Shown piece by piece: positions 1-6,084 of a DNA stretch of 8,548 bases; the stretch's first letter is position 1; every line of letters begins with the position of its first letter. The notes under the pieces were generated by a model. The model saw only the letters and a program-made list of their open reading frames with translations, was not told where the DNA came from and did not search any database. The position numbers were made by a program, and so were the translations under genes. The stretch comes from Pseudomonadota bacterium. GTDB lineage: Bacteria > Desulfobacterota > BSN033 > WVXP01 > G020346125. The stretch spans positions 1-8,548 of the forward strand of contig JAUWDQ010000112.1 of assembly GCA_030608745.1 (NCBI GenBank), in the 5' to 3' direction.

Positions 1-50
1 TATTCTTCAGACCCGATGGGTGTAAAATAGGTATAGTTTACCCGGAAAAC

Positions 51-84
51 AAAAAAAGCAGTCAGATGAATCAACCTAACTACT
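51..84 (-). terminator. Intrinsic terminator of the serS-tRNA operon
   Basis: Read on the minus strand, two 9-nt arms (76-84 and 57-65) pair along their full length, including two G-U pairs, around a 10-nt loop. Seven T residues follow (51-57 as A on the plus strand, the last arm base overlapping). The structure begins 9 nt after the CCA of tRNA-Arg, exactly where a tRNA operon should end. The stem is not GC-rich, but the uninterrupted T-run makes a Rho-independent terminator the best reading. Confidence 0.75.
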
Positions 85-93
85 TGAAATCAC

Positions 94-170
94 TGGTGCG
101 CCCAGGGTGATTCGAACACCCGACCTACGGATTCGTAGTCCGTTGCTCTATCCAGCTGAGCTATGGGCGC
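94..170 (-). tRNA. tRNA-Arg (anticodon ACG)
   Basis: This 77-nt gene has an encoded CCA (94-96). Its 7-bp acceptor stem pairs 164-170 with 98-104, and the discriminator is A. The anticodon loop reads CTACGAA on the minus strand, giving anticodon ACG and so arginine CGN codons. In bacteria A34 of this tRNA is normally deaminated to inosine by TadA, so one tRNA reads CGU, CGC and CGA. It is the last gene of the serS-tRNA cluster, 59 nt downstream of tRNA-Ser(GCU), and may also have its own promoter in that spacer. Confidence 0.96.
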
Positions 171-193
171 AAACAGGAGAGGCTTTACCCTTT

Positions 194-222
194 ATGGTAA
201 CGCGTGTCATAGGGTGCGTCAA
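194..222 (-). promoter_or_regulatory. Candidate promoter for tRNA-Arg
   Basis: In the spacer between tRNA-Ser(GCU) and tRNA-Arg, the minus strand carries TTGACG (217-222), a 17-bp spacer and TACCAT (194-199). These match the sigma-70 consensus at 5 of 6 and 4 of 6 positions. The predicted start, near 187, would leave about 17 nt before the mature tRNA-Arg 5' end. This would let tRNA-Arg be transcribed apart from serS. The -10 is mediocre, so this is a candidate only. Confidence 0.4.
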
Positions 223-229
223 GCGACAA

Positions 230-322
230 TGGCGGAGAGAGAGGGATTCGAACCCTCGAATCCGGTTTCCCGGATTACTCGCTTAGCAGGCGAGCGCCTT
301 CAGCCAACTCGGCCATCTCTCC
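230..322 (-). tRNA. tRNA-Ser (anticodon GCT)
   Basis: This 93-nt class II tRNA gene has an encoded CCA (230-232), a G discriminator and the acceptor stem GGAGAGA/TCTCTCC (316-322 with 234-240). The anticodon loop is CTGCTAA, giving GCT, which reads AGC and AGU serine codons. A long variable arm containing ATCCGG/CCGGAT is visible, and this is the feature SerRS recognises through its N-terminal coiled coil. The gene lies 83 nt downstream of tRNA-Ser(UGA) and belongs to the same minus-strand cluster as the serS gene for its own synthetase. Confidence 0.96.
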
Positions 323-405
323 GTCGGCTAATCGTTTCAATAATATCATACTTTTCAACTATATGGGACGAAAAACTCAGCCCTCTAACTCGGGGGTGGG
401 AGTTT

Positions 406-493
406 TGGCGGAGGGAGAGGGATTCGAACCCCCGTCTCCTTTCGGAGAAGCGGTTTTCAAGACCGCCGCCTTCATCCACTCGGCCATCCCTCC
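406..493 (-). tRNA. tRNA-Ser (anticodon TGA)
   Basis: This 88-nt class II tRNA gene has an encoded CCA (406-408), a G discriminator and the acceptor stem GGAGGGA/TCCCTCC. The anticodon loop is CTTGAAA, giving TGA (UGA in RNA), which reads UCN serine codons. The variable arm is a TCTCC-GAAA-GGAGA hairpin. Its 5' end at 493 lies only 2 nt beyond the stop codon of serS (496-498), so RNase P maturation of the tRNA would cut the shared transcript almost at the serS stop codon. Confidence 0.97.
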
Positions 494-495
494 TA

Positions 496-1776
496 TCATT
501 CCCCTAGCCTCTCAATCCCACCCATATGGCCCTTCAAGGCATCGGGGATGAGAACCGTTCCATCGGACTGCTGGAAGTTTTCGATAACGGCAATAATCAT
601 CCTTCCGATCGCGTAGGCAGTCCCATTTAAGGTGTGGACGAATCTGAGCTTTGTCCCACCGGATCCTTGGCCGCGGGCACGATATCGAACGTTGAGCCTC
701 CTTGCTTGAAAATCCGTACAGTTCGAACAGGAATGGGTTTCCCGATATTCTCCCATACCGGGCATCCAGCACTCGATATCCCGTTTATTGGCCGCTGGAT
801 CCCCCAGGTCGCCGCTACACATTTGGACGACCCGGTAGGGAATTCCCAGCACACGGACCAATTTCTCCTCCATTTCCAGGATAAAATCGTGTTCATCCCG
901 GGATTTCTCCGGTTCGCAAAAGGAAAACATTTCAACCTTATCGAATTGATGAACCCTCAGAATTCCCTTTGTATCCTTGCCGTAGGAACCCGCTTCCCTC
1001 CTGAAACACGTGGAAAAGCCCACATACCGCCTTGGCAGATCCCCCTGATCCAAGATCTCATCCATATGCATCGCCCCGAGGGACTGCTCAGATGTCCCAA
1101 CGAGGTAAAGATCGTCTTTCTCCACCCGGTATACCTCATTACCCCCCCTCGTTAAATATCCCATGCCATCCATCGCCTTATAATTGAGCATCACGGGTGG
1201 GATAACCGGAATAAATCCCTCCTTTGTAAGAGTATCTATGGCCAATCGAACCAATGCAAACTCCAAAAGAACTGAAGCCCCTTTAAGATAGCCGAACCTC
1301 GACCCGGAGACCTTTGCCGCCCTTTTCGTGTCGATGATATCCAAGCCTTCCGCGATCTTCATATAATCCATGGGGGTAAAATCGTATGTCGGCCTTTGCC
1401 CAACCTCCCGAATAACCACATTCTCCGTTTCATCCCTCCCCTCGGGAACTTCGGGAAGGGGAAGATTCGGAACTATCCCCATAAGGGTATGGAATTCATC
1501 CTCAATGGGCCTCAATTGCTTCTCGGCATCCTTCAATTTCGTCTTCAGGCTTCTCACCCTATCGATCCCCACGTGCCGACCCGCTTGTTCCTCTTTCTGA
1601 TGGATCTCCCTGCTCATCTTCTTTTGTTGGGACCTTAATCCCTCTACCTCCATGAGGACCTTTCGGCGCCCCTCATCGACCTCCAGCAAGCGATCAAGAT
1701 CGAAATCCACCCCCTTCTTACGGTATCCTTCCCTCACCTCATCGGGATGTTCCCGGATAAACTTGATGTCTAACAT
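496..1776 (-). CDS. serS: Seryl-tRNA synthetase
   Basis: This cytoplasmic class II aminoacyl-tRNA synthetase charges tRNA-Ser (and tRNA-Sec where present) with serine using ATP. The 426-residue length is normal for the family. Residues 1 to about 105 form the charged coiled-coil arm that grips the long variable arm of tRNA-Ser. The catalytic core has the T-x-E serine-binding signature (T228-S229-E230), motif 2 starting at F258-R259-R260-E261, and motif 3 NGTAYAIGR with N384 and R392, followed by ENFQQSDGT. The forms TSEQ and SCSNCTD (near 349-355) read more like archaeal and eukaryotic cytosolic SerRS than the E. coli type, where TAE is usual. The start is chosen because MLDIKFIRE is the typical family N-terminus. 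The ribosome site is poor (GGGAT about 6 nt upstream). The gene has its own promoter about 40 nt upstream and is followed directly by two tRNA-Ser genes. Confidence 0.98.
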   Translation of the reverse strand: MLDIKFIREHPDEVREGYRKKGVDFDLDRLLEVDEGRRKVLMEVEGLRSQQKKMSREIHQKEEQAGRHVGIDRVRSLKTKLKDAEKQLRPIEDEFHTLMGIVPNLPLPEVPEGRDETENVVIREVGQRPTYDFTPMDYMKIAEGLDIIDTKRAAKVSGSRFGYLKGASVLLEFALVRLAIDTLTKEGFIPVIPPVMLNYKAMDGMGYLTRGGNEVYRVEKDDLYLVGTSEQSLGAMHMDEILDQGDLPRRYVGFSTCFRREAGSYGKDTKGILRVHQFDKVEMFSFCEPEKSRDEHDFILEMEEKLVRVLGIPYRVVQMCSGDLGDPAANKRDIECWMPGMGEYRETHSCSNCTDFQARRLNVRYRARGQGSGGTKLRFVHTLNGTAYAIGRMIIAVIENFQQSDGTVLIPDALKGHMGGIERLGE

Positions 1777-1813
1777 AAGCGCTATCCCAATGCCCTTTCA
1801 AAAAAGTTAAAAA

Positions 1814-1842
1814 ATACTATCACTTAAGGTCCTTCCCGTCAA
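1814..1842 (-). promoter_or_regulatory. Sigma-70-type promoter of serS
   Basis: On the minus strand, TTGACG (1837-1842) is followed by a 17-bp spacer and TAGTAT (1814-1819), with an extended -10 TGA directly before it. The predicted start, near 1807, gives a leader of about 30 nt before the serS ATG. So short a leader leaves no room for a T-box riboswitch, which is a common control for serS in Firmicutes. The transcript is expected to continue through the three tRNA genes to the terminator at 51-84. Confidence 0.65.
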
Positions 1843-1886
1843 TATCCTTCCTGTTGAAACTTGCTGAGTTTCTGGGAGAAAACCGG

Positions 1887-1912
1887 TGTCCCTTCGCGTA
1901 ATCTGAGGGACA
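1887..1912. repeat. 7-bp inverted repeat in the uvrA-serS gap
   Basis: TGTCCCT (1887-1893) and AGGGACA (1906-1912) are perfect inverted repeats around a 12-nt loop. The hairpin lies upstream of the serS promoter and about 150 nt downstream of the uvrA stop codon. No T-run follows in either direction, so it is not a standard terminator. The surrounding 1861-1920 stretch is an open frame on the plus strand but lacks a credible start. It looks like an interspersed repeat fragment, though no second copy is present in the window. Confidence 0.4.
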
Positions 1913-1948
1913 AGGTTCATCTATGAGGAAAAATCTAAAACACACTTT

Positions 1949-2050
1949 TCCCTTACCCTGTCTACCCAATCCTCCTGCCTCTTACCTCTACCCCCATCCC
2001 TGCTTCCTTCCGACCGCAGCACAGCAGCACTGCAAGACCGCATAACCGCA
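1949..2050. other. Gene-free spacer with polypyrimidine tract and short repeats
   Basis: This is part of the 287-bp gap between uvrA and serS. From about 1949 to 2017 the plus strand is almost all C and T. From about 2018 to 2051 it changes to CAGCA/GCA-type low-complexity sequence with three copies of ACCGCA (in 2018-2024, 2037-2042 and 2045-2050, approximate). No ORF, tRNA, promoter or convincing uvrA terminator was seen here. Confidence 0.5.
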
Positions 2051-2063
2051 ACACCCAAATCGG

Positions 2064-4832
2064 TCAATGTATCAATTGGGCCTTCTCAAATGACCTCCTC
2101 AAGAACTGTCCCGTATAAGAGGCCGGGATGTTGATTATTTCCTCCGGGGCCCCTTGCCCGATTACCTCTCCTCCTTGCCTACCACCCTCAGGGCCGAGAT
2201 CGATGATGTAATCGGCCGATTTGATCACCTCCATGTTATGCTCGATGACGATTACCGTATTTCCGGAATCGGCCAAACGATTGAGGACATCCAAAAGCCT
2301 CTGAATGTCGGCAAAATGGAGGCCCGTTGTTGGTTCGTCCAAAAAATAAACGGTTTTACCGGTGCTCTTCTTACTCAATTCCTTTGTCAACTTAATCCTC
2401 TGCGCCTCCCCTCCCGAAAGGGTCGTGGCAGATTGCCCGAGCTTTATGTATCCAAGCCCCACATCACAGAGGGTTTGGAGCTTCCTCTTAATAGTGGGTA
2501 TGTTTTCGAAAAACTCGTAAGCTTGATCGACCGTCATGTCCAGCACATCTGCGATAGTCTCTCCCCTATATTGGATTTCCAGAGTCTCCCTATTATATCG
2601 CTTCCCCCCGCAAACCTCGCACGTTACGTAAACGTCTGGAAGGAAATGCATCTCGATTTTAATAATCCCATCACCCTTACACGACTCGCACCTGCCTCCC
2701 GCTACATTAAAACTGAACCGCCCCGGTTTGTACCCCTTCATTCTCGATGCGGGTAGTTGGGCAAAGAGGATTCGAATGAAGGTAAATACCCCGGTATACG
2801 TGGCCGGATTGGATCGAGGAGTTCTCCCAATGGGCATCTGGTCGATATTGACCACTTTATCCACATATTCCAATCCCTCTATCCCTTCCAGTGAACCGGC
2901 CTTTTCCCTTGAATGATAAAGCTTCTGAGCTAAAGTTCTGAACAAGGTATCGATTATGAGGGTGCTTTTCCCCGACCCAGAAACCCCCGTTACACAGGTA
3001 AATAGTCCAATGGGAATTCTCACCTCGATATTCTTAAGGTTATTCGCCCTTGCCCCTTTCATGACGAGGAACTTCCCATCATCCGCATTTCGGCGCCTTT
3101 TGGGAATGGGAATTGAAAGGTCTCCGGATAGGTATCTCCCCGTGATCGATTCCCGAGAATTGAACATATCCCGTGGTGCCCCGGAAAAGATTACCTCGCC
3201 CCCATGCATACCCGCTCCCGGGCCCATGTCGATGACATAATCTGCTCGCCGGATTGTTTCTTCATCGTGTTCAACCACGATAACCGTGTTTCCCTTGTCT
3301 CGCAGTCCTTTGAGGGTGTTTAACAGTCGGATATTATCCCTTTGATGCGAGCCAATACTTGGCTCATCCAAGATGTACAACACCCCCACCAAATTGGAGC
3401 CAATCTGTGTGGCTAACCGAATCCTCTGGGCCTCACCCCCTGATAGGGTCGTCACCGTCCGGTCAAGGGAAAGGTAATCCAACCCCACATCGACCATGAA
3501 CCTCAACCTTTCGGTGATTTCCTTGAGAATTCCCCTGGCAATCTTCCTATCCCTTGTGTTGAGTGTAATGCTCTCAAAGTACTGGAGGAGATCCCTAACG
3601 GAAAGTTTGACGATATCAGCCAACGACATTCCGTCGATCTTGATAAAGAGGGCTTCCTTGCGCAGCCTCGCTCCCCCGCACGCGGAGCAGGGAAAATAAC
3701 TCATGTACCTCTCCATCTCCTCTCGATATTCCTCCCGTTCGACCTCTTGGTACTTCCTCTCCAGTTCGGGGATCATCCCTTCTATCCCATCCTCTCCATG
3801 GAGAAAACTCCTCTGAACCTCTTTCGGTAGATCTTTAAATGGGGTATGCAAATCGATCCCCTTAACTCTGGCCATGTGGTGTAAAGACGCAGGGATCTTT
3901 TTTCTCCACGGTAAAATCGCACCCTCCAAGACCGATACATTTTTGTCGGGAACGACCAGGTCTGGGTCGAAATGCATCTTTGTCCCCAGTCCACTACAGA
4001 CTGGACATGCTCCATATGGGCTATTAAAGGAAAACATCCTGGGGGTAATCTCGGGATAGCTGGTTCCACAATCGATACAGGCAAACCGCTGACTGAAGAT
4101 GACTTCTTCCGAATCCCCAATGATTACCTTGATAATTCCATCCGCTAATGTGGCCGCCAACTCCAAGGAATCCGTCAACCTCGATTGAATCCCATCCTTT
4201 ATTATCATCCTATCGATAACTACATCGATATCATGCTTTTTGTTCCTGTGCAGATGAATCTCCTCGCTGAGATCCCGTATTTGGCCATCGATCTTGACCC
4301 GAACGAATCCATCCCTCCGAAGATTCTCCAATTCTCTCCGATACTCCCCTTTCTTTCCCCTCACAACGGGGGCCAAAAGGGCCACCCGTTCCCCATCGGT
4401 AAAGGCCAGGATCTGGTCCGCAATCTGTTGAATGGTCTGTGAAGAGATCTCCTTACCGCACTGGTAACAGAAGGGTTTTCCAATATGGGTGAAGAGGAGC
4501 CGGAGGTAATCATAAATTTCCGTCACCGTCCCCACCGTGCTCCGAGGGTTCTTAATAACAGTTCTCTGATCGATGGAAATGGCCGGCGATAATCCTTCTA
4601 TGAGCTCCACATCGGGTTTTTCCATCTGCTCCAAAAATTGACGGGCATAAGCCGAAAGGGATTCCACGTACCTCCTCTGTCCCTCCGCATAAATGGTATC
4701 GAAAGCCAAGGACGACTTCCCCGATCCACTCAGGCCAGTAATTACGGTGAGACGATCCCTCGGAATCTCCACATCGATATTTTTTAGGTTATGGGCTTTT
4801 GCGCCCCTGATGATGATTTTTCCCGCTGCCAT
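2064..4832 (-). CDS. uvrA: UvrABC system protein A, excision nuclease ATPase
   Basis: UvrA dimerises, scans DNA for bulky lesions with UvrB and loads UvrB at the damage in nucleotide excision repair. The 922-residue length compares with about 940 in E. coli. It has two ABC ATPase halves. The first has Walker A GLSGSGKS at 33-40 and signature LSGGEAQRI near 463-471. The second has Walker A GVSGSGKS at 616-623 and signature LSGGEAQRI near 805-813, with Walker B FLDEPTTGLH after it. Zinc-binding pairs are C252/C255 with C276/C279, and C715/C718 with C738/C741; further CxxC knuckles lie at 122-125 and 382-385. One oddity is EPSIGSHQRDN in the first D-loop, where the family nearly always has EPSIGLHQ. 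The start has GAGG 11 nt upstream. No SOS (LexA) box was recognised upstream. The gene is complete and unbroken. Confidence 0.99.
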   Translation of the reverse strand: MAAGKIIIRGAKAHNLKNIDVEIPRDRLTVITGLSGSGKSSLAFDTIYAEGQRRYVESLSAYARQFLEQMEKPDVELIEGLSPAISIDQRTVIKNPRSTVGTVTEIYDYLRLLFTHIGKPFCYQCGKEISSQTIQQIADQILAFTDGERVALLAPVVRGKKGEYRRELENLRRDGFVRVKIDGQIRDLSEEIHLHRNKKHDIDVVIDRMIIKDGIQSRLTDSLELAATLADGIIKVIIGDSEEVIFSQRFACIDCGTSYPEITPRMFSFNSPYGACPVCSGLGTKMHFDPDLVVPDKNVSVLEGAILPWRKKIPASLHHMARVKGIDLHTPFKDLPKEVQRSFLHGEDGIEGMIPELERKYQEVEREEYREEMERYMSYFPCSACGGARLRKEALFIKIDGMSLADIVKLSVRDLLQYFESITLNTRDRKIARGILKEITERLRFMVDVGLDYLSLDRTVTTLSGGEAQRIRLATQIGSNLVGVLYILDEPSIGSHQRDNIRLLNTLKGLRDKGNTVIVVEHDEETIRRADYVIDMGPGAGMHGGEVIFSGAPRDMFNSRESITGRYLSGDLSIPIPKRRRNADDGKFLVMKGARANNLKNIEVRIPIGLFTCVTGVSGSGKSTLIIDTLFRTLAQKLYHSREKAGSLEGIEGLEYVDKVVNIDQMPIGRTPRSNPATYTGVFTFIRILFAQLPASRMKGYKPGRFSFNVAGGRCESCKGDGIIKIEMHFLPDVYVTCEVCGGKRYNRETLEIQYRGETIADVLDMTVDQAYEFFENIPTIKRKLQTLCDVGLGYIKLGQSATTLSGGEAQRIKLTKELSKKSTGKTVYFLDEPTTGLHFADIQRLLDVLNRLADSGNTVIVIEHNMEVIKSADYIIDLGPEGGRQGGEVIGQGAPEEIINIPASYTGQFLRRSFEKAQLIH

Positions 4833-4876
4833 ATCGGCTCAAGCCTCATGGATAGAGTATGCCTAACTATTTAAGA

Positions 4877-4905
4877 CTAATAACAAAAAAAGTTTTTTGA
4901 GTAAA
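4877..4905 (-). promoter_or_regulatory. Candidate promoter of uvrA
   Basis: On the minus strand, TTTACT (4900-4905) is followed by a 17-bp A/T-rich spacer and TATTAG (4877-4882), with an extended -10 TG one base upstream. The start is expected near 4870, about 38 nt before the uvrA ATG. Matches are 4 of 6 in each hexamer, so the call is moderate. Its -35 lies only 13 bp from the -35 of the rightward promoter, making this a back-to-back divergent arrangement. Confidence 0.4.
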
Positions 4906-4918
4906 GGAAATAAAAACC

Positions 4919-4946
4919 TTGACAAAAAAGGATGGGTAGGTATAAT
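4919..4946 (+). promoter_or_regulatory. Consensus sigma-70 promoter of the spermidine operon
   Basis: TTGACA (4919-4924) and TATAAT (4941-4946) are both perfect consensus hexamers, separated by 16 bp. A/T-rich sequence with A-tracts lies just upstream and could act as an UP element. The start should fall near 4953, about 53 nt before the regulator ATG. A promoter this strong in front of a repressor-like gene usually implies negative control, and an inverted repeat covers the predicted start. Confidence 0.8.
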
Positions 4947-4951
4947 TCTGG

Positions 4952-4969
4952 AGTTTATTTTACTAAACT
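4952..4969. promoter_or_regulatory. Candidate operator at the operon start
   Basis: AGTTTA (4952-4957) and TAAACT (4964-4969) form a perfect 6-bp inverted repeat around a 6-bp centre. The repeat sits directly on the predicted transcription start. A dimeric XRE-family regulator bound here would block the promoter. The link to the XRE-cupin gene 37 bp downstream is inferred from position only. Confidence 0.45.
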
Positions 4970-4992
4970 ATTTTCTTCTTATACTATCCCTC

Positions 4993-4998
4993 AGAAGG
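4993..4998 (+). promoter_or_regulatory. Ribosome binding site of the XRE-cupin gene
   Basis: AGAAGG lies 7 nt before the ATG at 5006, a good Shine-Dalgarno site that supports this start. Confidence 0.7.
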
Positions 4999-5005
4999 TA
5001 CAAAC

Positions 5006-5542
5006 ATGAAGATTGGGGAACGCATTAGAAACCTCAGACAATTGAGCTCACTGACCCAGGAAGAATTGGCTGAAAGGGCGGGGTTAACCAAGGGTTTCAT
5101 CTCCCAAGTCGAACGCGATAAGACATCCATTTCCCTGGACAGCCTCGTACAAATTCTAGATGCCCTTGACGAAAATATCTCCGACTTCTTCCTGGACACC
5201 AAGGAAAAGGATATCGTCTACCGAAAGGAGGATAGGGTTGAGATAGAGAAAACAGGGGTGAGCAAGTTCGAGTTGCTCATTCCCGGCTCCACGAACAAGA
5301 AAATGGAAGCCGTCATGGTGACATTGAAACCGGGCGAAGGGACCGAAATCGAGGAACCCCATGAAGGGGAGGAAATGGGGTTCATTCTGGGGGGCAGGAT
5401 AGAAATTCAACTGGGGAAAAAGACCTACAGGGCGAAAAAAGGCGAATGTTTCTATTTTGCTGCGGAAAGAGACCACGCCCTAACCAATGTCGGGTCTCGG
5501 GAAGCCGTCTTGCTGTGGATTACCTCTCCACCATATTTTTAG
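5006..5542 (+). CDS. XRE-family regulator with C-terminal cupin domain
   Basis: This 178-residue cytoplasmic DNA-binding protein has an N-terminal helix-turn-helix of the XRE/Cro-C1 type (about residues 5-60: IGERIRNLRQ, then LTQEELAERAGLTKGFISQVE). A short linker joins it to a small cupin beta-barrel (about residues 100-172). Cupin residues that could bind metal or ligand are H119, E122/E123 and H157, within PHEGEEMGFILGG and RDHALTNVG. The architecture is that of PuuR- and SinR-like cupin regulators, which bind a small ligand in the barrel. It is the first gene of the operon, 38 bp ahead of speH with no terminator between. The likely role is autoregulation and polyamine-responsive control of the spe genes. 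The ligand and the sign of regulation are inferred, and a different amino-acid-derived ligand is possible. Confidence 0.9.
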   Translation: MKIGERIRNLRQLSSLTQEELAERAGLTKGFISQVERDKTSISLDSLVQILDALDENISDFFLDTKEKDIVYRKEDRVEIEKTGVSKFELLIPGSTNKKMEAVMVTLKPGEGTEIEEPHEGEEMGFILGGRIEIQLGKKTYRAKKGECFYFAAERDHALTNVGSREAVLLWITSPPYF

Positions 5543-5564
5543 ATCTTCTTCAAAACTCATAAGG

Positions 5565-5572
5565 AAAGGAGG
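5565..5572 (+). promoter_or_regulatory. Strong ribosome binding site of speH
   Basis: AAAGGAGG, a near-perfect Shine-Dalgarno sequence, lies 8 nt before the ATG at 5581. It is the best ribosome site in the window and suggests that SpeH is made in larger amounts than its neighbours. Confidence 0.85.
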
Positions 5573-5580
5573 GTAGACCA

Positions 5581-6084
5581 ATGAAATCTCTGGGGCGTCA
5601 TCTCTTAACGGAATTCTATGGGTGTGATCGTGAAACCCTCAATGATCCGGACCGAATCAAGAAAATCATGGAAGAAGCGGCGATAACGAGCGGAGCATCC
5701 ATCGTACAGAGTGTATTCCACCTCTTCAACCCCCACGGAATAAGCGGCGTTGTCGTGATCGCGGAATCCCATCTGGCCATCCATACGTGGCCCGAGTATG
5801 GCTATTCCGCCGTGGACATTTTCACCTGTGGGGAAGAAGTTGATCCCTGGAGAGCCTATCATTATCTCAAGGAGAAACTCAGGGCGGGTTCTACTTCCAC
5901 CGTGGAGATATTTCGAGGAGCCATTAGTTCGCATGGTAAGGGGTTAAGGCATAAGCCTGTGGGACCGCAGGAAAGAGAATATTCACCGGAGCTAAGTCCT
6001 TCGATTCATAAGTTCGATGACGAACTTATTCACTCAGGACTTAGTGCTGCCCTCGGCCATGAGCGCTCGGGCCGAATGGAGTGA
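5581..6084 (+). CDS. speH: S-adenosylmethionine decarboxylase proenzyme (pyruvoyl, class 1B)
   Basis: SpeH makes decarboxylated S-adenosylmethionine, the aminopropyl donor for spermidine synthesis. It is made as a proenzyme that cuts itself between E62 and S63 (in AESHLAIHTWPEYGYSAVDIFTCG), turning S63 into the pyruvoyl cofactor. H68 (processing) and C83 (proton donor) are present at the same numbers as in the Thermotoga maritima enzyme. The conserved core ends near residue 130, in line with usual lengths of about 120-140. Residues 138-167 are an extension encoded by the palindromic element that begins at 5992, so this tail is probably acquired and non-functional. The tail is in frame and ends at a TGA at 6082. 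The gene follows the XRE-cupin regulator by 38 bp with a strong ribosome site, and precedes the arginine decarboxylase gene by 63 bp. Confidence 0.96.
   Translation: MKSLGRHLLTEFYGCDRETLNDPDRIKKIMEEAAITSGASIVQSVFHLFNPHGISGVVVIAESHLAIHTWPEYGYSAVDIFTCGEEVDPWRAYHYLKEKLRAGSTSTVEIFRGAISSHGKGLRHKPVGPQEREYSPELSPSIHKFDDELIHSGLSAALGHERSGRME

Noticed and set aside
1..50. Gene or regulatory site beyond the tRNA terminator
   Set aside because: The stretch is too short, has no open frame or clear promoter, and continues outside the window.
323..405. Promoter or terminator between the two tRNA-Ser genes
   Set aside because: A TATGAT is present on the minus strand but no acceptable -35 at the right distance; the AACTC/GAGTT pairing is too weak and not followed by a T-run.
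634..1155. 173-codon open frame on the plus strand inside serS
   Set aside because: It lies entirely antisense to a clear serS, has no recognisable domain and has no ribosome site.
1861..1920. Possible T-box leader for serS, suggested by the GTCCCT...AGGGAC pairing typical of T-box terminators
   Set aside because: The T-box core (AGGGUGG-ACCGCG type) is missing, there is no T-run, and the hairpin lies upstream of the best serS promoter.
2154..2756. 200-codon open frame on the plus strand inside uvrA
   Set aside because: It is antisense to the conserved second ATPase half of UvrA, and its composition mirrors the real gene.
4833..5005. LexA/SOS box controlling uvrA
   Set aside because: Neither the CTGT-N8-ACAG nor the GAAC-N4-GTTC type pattern was found in the gap.
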